Source of the DNA: Rubrivirga sp.
Lineage (GTDB): Bacteria > Bacteroidota > Rhodothermia > Rhodothermales > Rubricoccaceae
Reading direction: 5' to 3'
Assembly (NCBI GenBank): GCA_012269805.1
Contig: JAAXJP010000379.1
Coordinates: forward strand, 1 to 16,439
DNA length: 16,439 nt
The position numbers were made by a program, and so were the translations under genes. A model generated the notes under the pieces. The model worked only from the letters and a program-made list of their open reading frames with translations, was not told the origin of the DNA and made no database searches. This document shows positions 14,230 through 16,439 of this stretch, one piece after another; position 1 is the first letter of the stretch, and the number at the start of each line of letters is the position of its first letter.

Positions 14230-15702
14230 ATGGAAACCGTTCTCCTCTCGCCGGACCGCCCGTTCTCCCGCCGACGGGAGCTCGCCCGCGCCCACACGGC
14301 GAACCACACGAAGCGCCGGCTCATCAATGCGGCGTCGGTGGCCGCGGCCGAGGCCGCCGCCCTGGCCGTCGCCCTCTTCGCCGCGGGCTTCGTCCGCCAG
14401 CACCTCGTGGGGGAGGTGTCGTCGCACATCGGGCTGGGGTGGAGCGTCGTGCCGCTCTACCTCGGCGTGTCGTGGATGGCCGGCCTGCTCCCGGGGTGGG
14501 GGCTCGGCGCAGCCGAGGAGCTCCGGCGTGTCGTGCTCGTGCTCGGCGGCGTGTTCGCCGTCGCCGTCGTCGGGCTGTGGCTGGCGAACGTGAACGGGCC
14601 CGGGGGCGGCGCGTCGAGCCGGCTGGCGATCGGCGCGGCCGGTGTGCTGGCGCTCGGGCTCGTCCCGCTGGCGCGGTGGAGCGTCAAGTCGGCGCTCGTG
14701 CGGCGGGACCGGTGGGGCGTCCCGGCCGTCGTGTACGGCGCCGGCCTCGCAGGCGCTCGCGTGGTGCGCCAGCTCCAAGAAGAGCGCGGCATCGGCTACA
14801 CGCCCGTCGCCGTCTTCTCCGACGATGTCGACGCGTGGGGCGGGTTTCTGGACGCGATCCCGATCGTCGGCGACACGTCGCAGGTGGCGCCCGAGGCGGC
14901 CGTGGCCTTTCTCGCGCTTCCTGAAGCCGACCGCGACCACCAGATCGGCCTCCTCGAAGGGCCGCTCTCGTGCTACCAGACGGTCGTCGTCGTGCCGGAC
15001 CTGTTCGAGGCGCCGAGCCTCTGGGTCACGCCCCGCGACATCGCCGGCGTCCTCGGCCTCGAACTGACGTCCACGCTGACCCGCACGATGCCCCGCCTCG
15101 TCAAGCGTTCGGCGGACCTGCTCGTGGCCGTCGGGCTGGCGCCCTTCTGGGTCCCGCTCGTCGGGGTCCTGGCCCTTTGGGTCTGGCTCGCCGACCGCCA
15201 CACCCCGTTCTACGCCCAGGAGCGCGTCGGCGCCGACGGCACCCTGTTCCGGGCGTGGAAGCTCCGCACGATGGTCCCGGACGCCGAGCGGGTCCTCCAG
15301 GACGCCCTCGACGCCGACCCCGCGCTCCGCGCCGAGTGGGAGGAGCACTTCAAGCTGGAGCGGGACCCGCGCATCACGGCGCCGGGGCGGTTCCTCCGCC
15401 GGACGAGCCTCGACGAGATCCCGCAGATCGTCAACGTCCTCCGCGGCGAAATGAGCCTCGTCGGGCCGCGCCCGCTACCGCGGTACCACCACGAGGAGTT
15501 GAGCGAGCGCGTCCGGTCGCTCCGCGAGCGCGTCCGCCCCGGCATCACCGGCCTCTGGCAGGTCTCCGGCCGGAGCGACGCCGGCAACATCGGGATGGAG
15601 CGCTGGGACCCGTACTACGTCCGGAACTGGTCGCCCTGGCTCGACGCCGTGATCCTCGTGCGGACGGTCCGGGTCGTGGCGAAGGGCTCGGGGGCGTACT
15701 GA
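14230..15702 (+). CDS. WbaP-type undecaprenyl-phosphate sugar-phosphate transferase
   Basis: The 490-residue membrane protein transfers a hexose-1-phosphate from its nucleotide donor to undecaprenyl phosphate, the first committed step of glycan assembly on the lipid carrier. The N-terminus has about four hydrophobic segments (35-55, 72-90, 100-120, 133-148), followed by a Rossmann-like region (VPAVVYGAGLAGARVVR, 164-180) and a final hydrophobic segment (about 296-320). The catalytic domain is complete: PFYAQERVGADG (326-337), WKLRTM (343-348), the Asp395-Glu396 dyad in SLDEIPQIVNVLRG (393-406), SLVGPRPLPRYH (409-420) and RPGITGLWQVSGRS (436-449). The length matches Salmonella WbaP (476). ATG 14230 is preferred over GTG 14152, whose extension is Pro/Gly-rich. 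The sugar (galactose, glucose or other) cannot be told from motifs. The gene is convergent with the thioredoxin-fold gene, 19 bases away. Confidence 0.93.
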   Translation: METVLLSPDRPFSRRRELARAHTANHTKRRLINAASVAAAEAAALAVALFAAGFVRQHLVGEVSSHIGLGWSVVPLYLGVSWMAGLLPGWGLGAAEELRRVVLVLGGVFAVAVVGLWLANVNGPGGGASSRLAIGAAGVLALGLVPLARWSVKSALVRRDRWGVPAVVYGAGLAGARVVRQLQEERGIGYTPVAVFSDDVDAWGGFLDAIPIVGDTSQVAPEAAVAFLALPEADRDHQIGLLEGPLSCYQTVVVVPDLFEAPSLWVTPRDIAGVLGLELTSTLTRTMPRLVKRSADLLVAVGLAPFWVPLVGVLALWVWLADRHTPFYAQERVGADGTLFRAWKLRTMVPDAERVLQDALDADPALRAEWEEHFKLERDPRITAPGRFLRRTSLDEIPQIVNVLRGEMSLVGPRPLPRYHHEELSERVRSLRERVRPGITGLWQVSGRSDAGNIGMERWDPYYVRNWSPWLDAVILVRTVRVVAKGSGAY

Positions 15703-15721
15703 GAGACGGGGGACGGACACG

Positions 15722-16330
15722 CTAGTCCGCCGCCGCCCGGTCGGAGTCGTCGGCCCCGTCCGCCTCGGTCTCCTCGCCGCCGTCTTCGGGCTCCGCGTCG
15801 CCGCCCTCCCCCAGGTCCGGGTGGTCGGTCGGGTCCGGGGCGGGGGCCGACAGGACCTCGGCGACGGCCGCCTCCAGTTGTTGGATCTCCTCCATGTCGA
15901 TGTCGCCCTCCCCGCGCCACACGATGCCGCCGTCGCGGCGGAGGAGGAACGCGTAGACGTCGCCGGACTTCAGCTTGAGCCGCTTGCGGAGCTTCTTGAC
16001 GTCGGTGTAGAGCGGGACCGTCCGCGCGCGCTCCTCCTCGGTCTCGATCTGGCCGCGGATGCCGAGCGTGCCGAGGTCGCCGAGCAGCTTCATCTTTTTG
16101 CTCGAGACGGGGGCCTCGATGACGGCGAACCGCTCCCCGTGAGCCTCCTGAAGCCGGTCGCCGAGGCGGGCCCACTGGTCGGCGAGGGGGTCGAGCGCGT
16201 CCTGGAACAGGACGACCAGGAGCGTCGCGTCGGCGGGGAGGTCCTGGGGGAACTGGACGTCCGTGCCGTCGAGCCGGCGGCCCTTGACGAGGGGGAAGTG
16301 CGTCGCGGGGTCCTTCGAGAAGAGTCCCAT
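15722..16330 (-). CDS. Cysteine-free thioredoxin-fold protein with acidic tail
   Basis: The 202-residue product appears to have a thioredoxin-like order. A strand and helix, DATLLVVLFQDALDPLADQW (34-53), stand where redoxins carry their active site. VPLYTDVKKLRKRLKLKSG (105-123) and DVYAFLLRRDGGIVWRGEGD (124-143) resemble the cis-Pro and C-terminal strand region of TlpA/AhpC-like proteins. There is no cysteine anywhere, so disulfide chemistry is excluded. From about 162 to the end the chain is a disordered acidic tail (Asp/Glu/Gly/Pro/Ala). No signal peptide is seen; it is probably cytosolic. The ATG at 16330 has no Shine-Dalgarno sequence, but a TAGCTTG element lies 20 bases upstream. The family is unknown to me beyond this fold guess; a chaperone or scaffolding role would be compatible. 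Confidence 0.72.
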   Translation of the reverse strand: MGLFSKDPATHFPLVKGRRLDGTDVQFPQDLPADATLLVVLFQDALDPLADQWARLGDRLQEAHGERFAVIEAPVSSKKMKLLGDLGTLGIRGQIETEEERARTVPLYTDVKKLRKRLKLKSGDVYAFLLRRDGGIVWRGEGDIDMEEIQQLEAAVAEVLSAPAPDPTDHPDLGEGGDAEPEDGGEETEADGADDSDRAAAD

Positions 16331-16350
16331 GGGCGGGGGGGAGGGGCCGG

Positions 16351-16357
16351 CAAGCTA
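16351..16357 (-). promoter_or_regulatory. Candidate -7-like element for the thioredoxin-fold gene (TAGCTTG)
   Basis: The minus strand reads TAGCTTG 20 bases before the ATG of the thioredoxin-fold gene. It is similar to TAGCTTC upstream of asnS and to the TAnnTTTG consensus. A GTTGAG stretch lies upstream but is spaced too closely for a standard -33 box. Confidence 0.28.
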
Positions 16358-16403
16358 CGCGCCCGCACTCAACGCGGCCGGGGCCCTCTCGCGTCGTAGG
16401 CCG

Positions 16404-16439
16404 TCACGCGGGCAGCGGCGCGCGCAGAATGAACCCCGT
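16404..16439 (-). CDS. Possible C-terminal end of a further minus-strand gene
   Basis: From the right edge, eleven codons on the minus strand read TGFILRAPLPA and end in TGA at 16404-16406. The residue pattern is protein-like and the reading frame is open to the edge, but eleven codons in GC-rich DNA carry little weight. It would end 73 bases before the thioredoxin-fold gene on the same strand. Confidence 0.22.
   Translation of the reverse strand, partial: TGFILRAPLPA

Noticed and set aside
16429..16439. ATG at the right edge as start of a plus-strand gene
   Set aside because: Only three codons are visible and no upstream signal was found.
1..16439. Search for tRNA, rRNA, CRISPR repeats, transposases and att sites
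   Set aside because: Reading found no cloverleaf, regularly spaced repeats, transposase motifs or long direct repeats; a covariance-model scan could not be run.

Overview
The window is very GC-rich and densely coded. Its starts lack an obvious AGGAGG-type ribosome binding site, and several are preceded by TA-N2-TT elements resembling the Bacteroidota -7 box (TAnnTTTG). Together with a GWxTD-family exported protein and an AsnRS with an extra charged insert, this points to a high-GC member of the Bacteroidota/Rhodothermota lineage, perhaps a marine Rubricoccaceae-like or Salinibacter-like organism. The lineage is inferred from gene content and composition; no rRNA or other phylogenetic marker was analysed.

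Region 1 (1-3535). The 5' part of a minus-strand lipoprotein gene is cut by the window edge. Next comes minus-strand pckA (ATP-dependent PEP carboxykinase, gluconeogenesis), then a divergent promoter region, then a plus-strand exported GWxTD-family protein.

Region 2 (3536-7198, plus strand). asnS (asparaginyl-tRNA synthetase) is followed by a compact run: an exported SIMPL-domain protein, a guanine-deaminase-like cytidine deaminase-fold enzyme, and a nitroreductase-fold flavoprotein that closely resembles iodotyrosine deiodinase. The last two genes share one base (TAGTG).

Region 3 (7126-7714, minus strand). Two small cold-shock-domain-like paralogues lie in tandem. Both have degenerate RNA-binding motifs, and an 11-bp inverted-repeat hairpin lies between them. 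The first overlaps the nitroreductase 3' end convergently.

Region 4 (7892-15702, plus strand). This is the most distinctive part: a putative surface-glycan operon. In order it encodes a DUF4910/M28-like Zn hydrolase, a class III (GSA-aminomutase-like) PLP aminotransferase, a glucose-1-phosphate cytidylyltransferase-like sugar nucleotidyltransferase, a PIG-L-type deacetylase, a parallel beta-helix lipoprotein, and after a 105-base gap a WbaP-type undecaprenyl-phosphate sugar-phosphate transferase. The first five genes overlap at every stop/start junction (ATGA, TGATG, TAGTG, GTGA). One plausible reading is that the cytosolic enzymes make and activate an amino-sugar-type building block, the membrane transferase loads the first sugar on the lipid carrier, and the lipoprotein acts on the exported polymer. 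The actual sugar and product are unknown.

Region 5 (15722-16439, minus strand). A cysteine-free thioredoxin-fold protein with an acidic tail is convergent with the WbaP-like gene. The last bases may hold the end of a further minus-strand gene.

No rRNA, tRNA, CRISPR array, insertion sequence or transposase was seen. No gene-free stretch exceeds about 215 bases.
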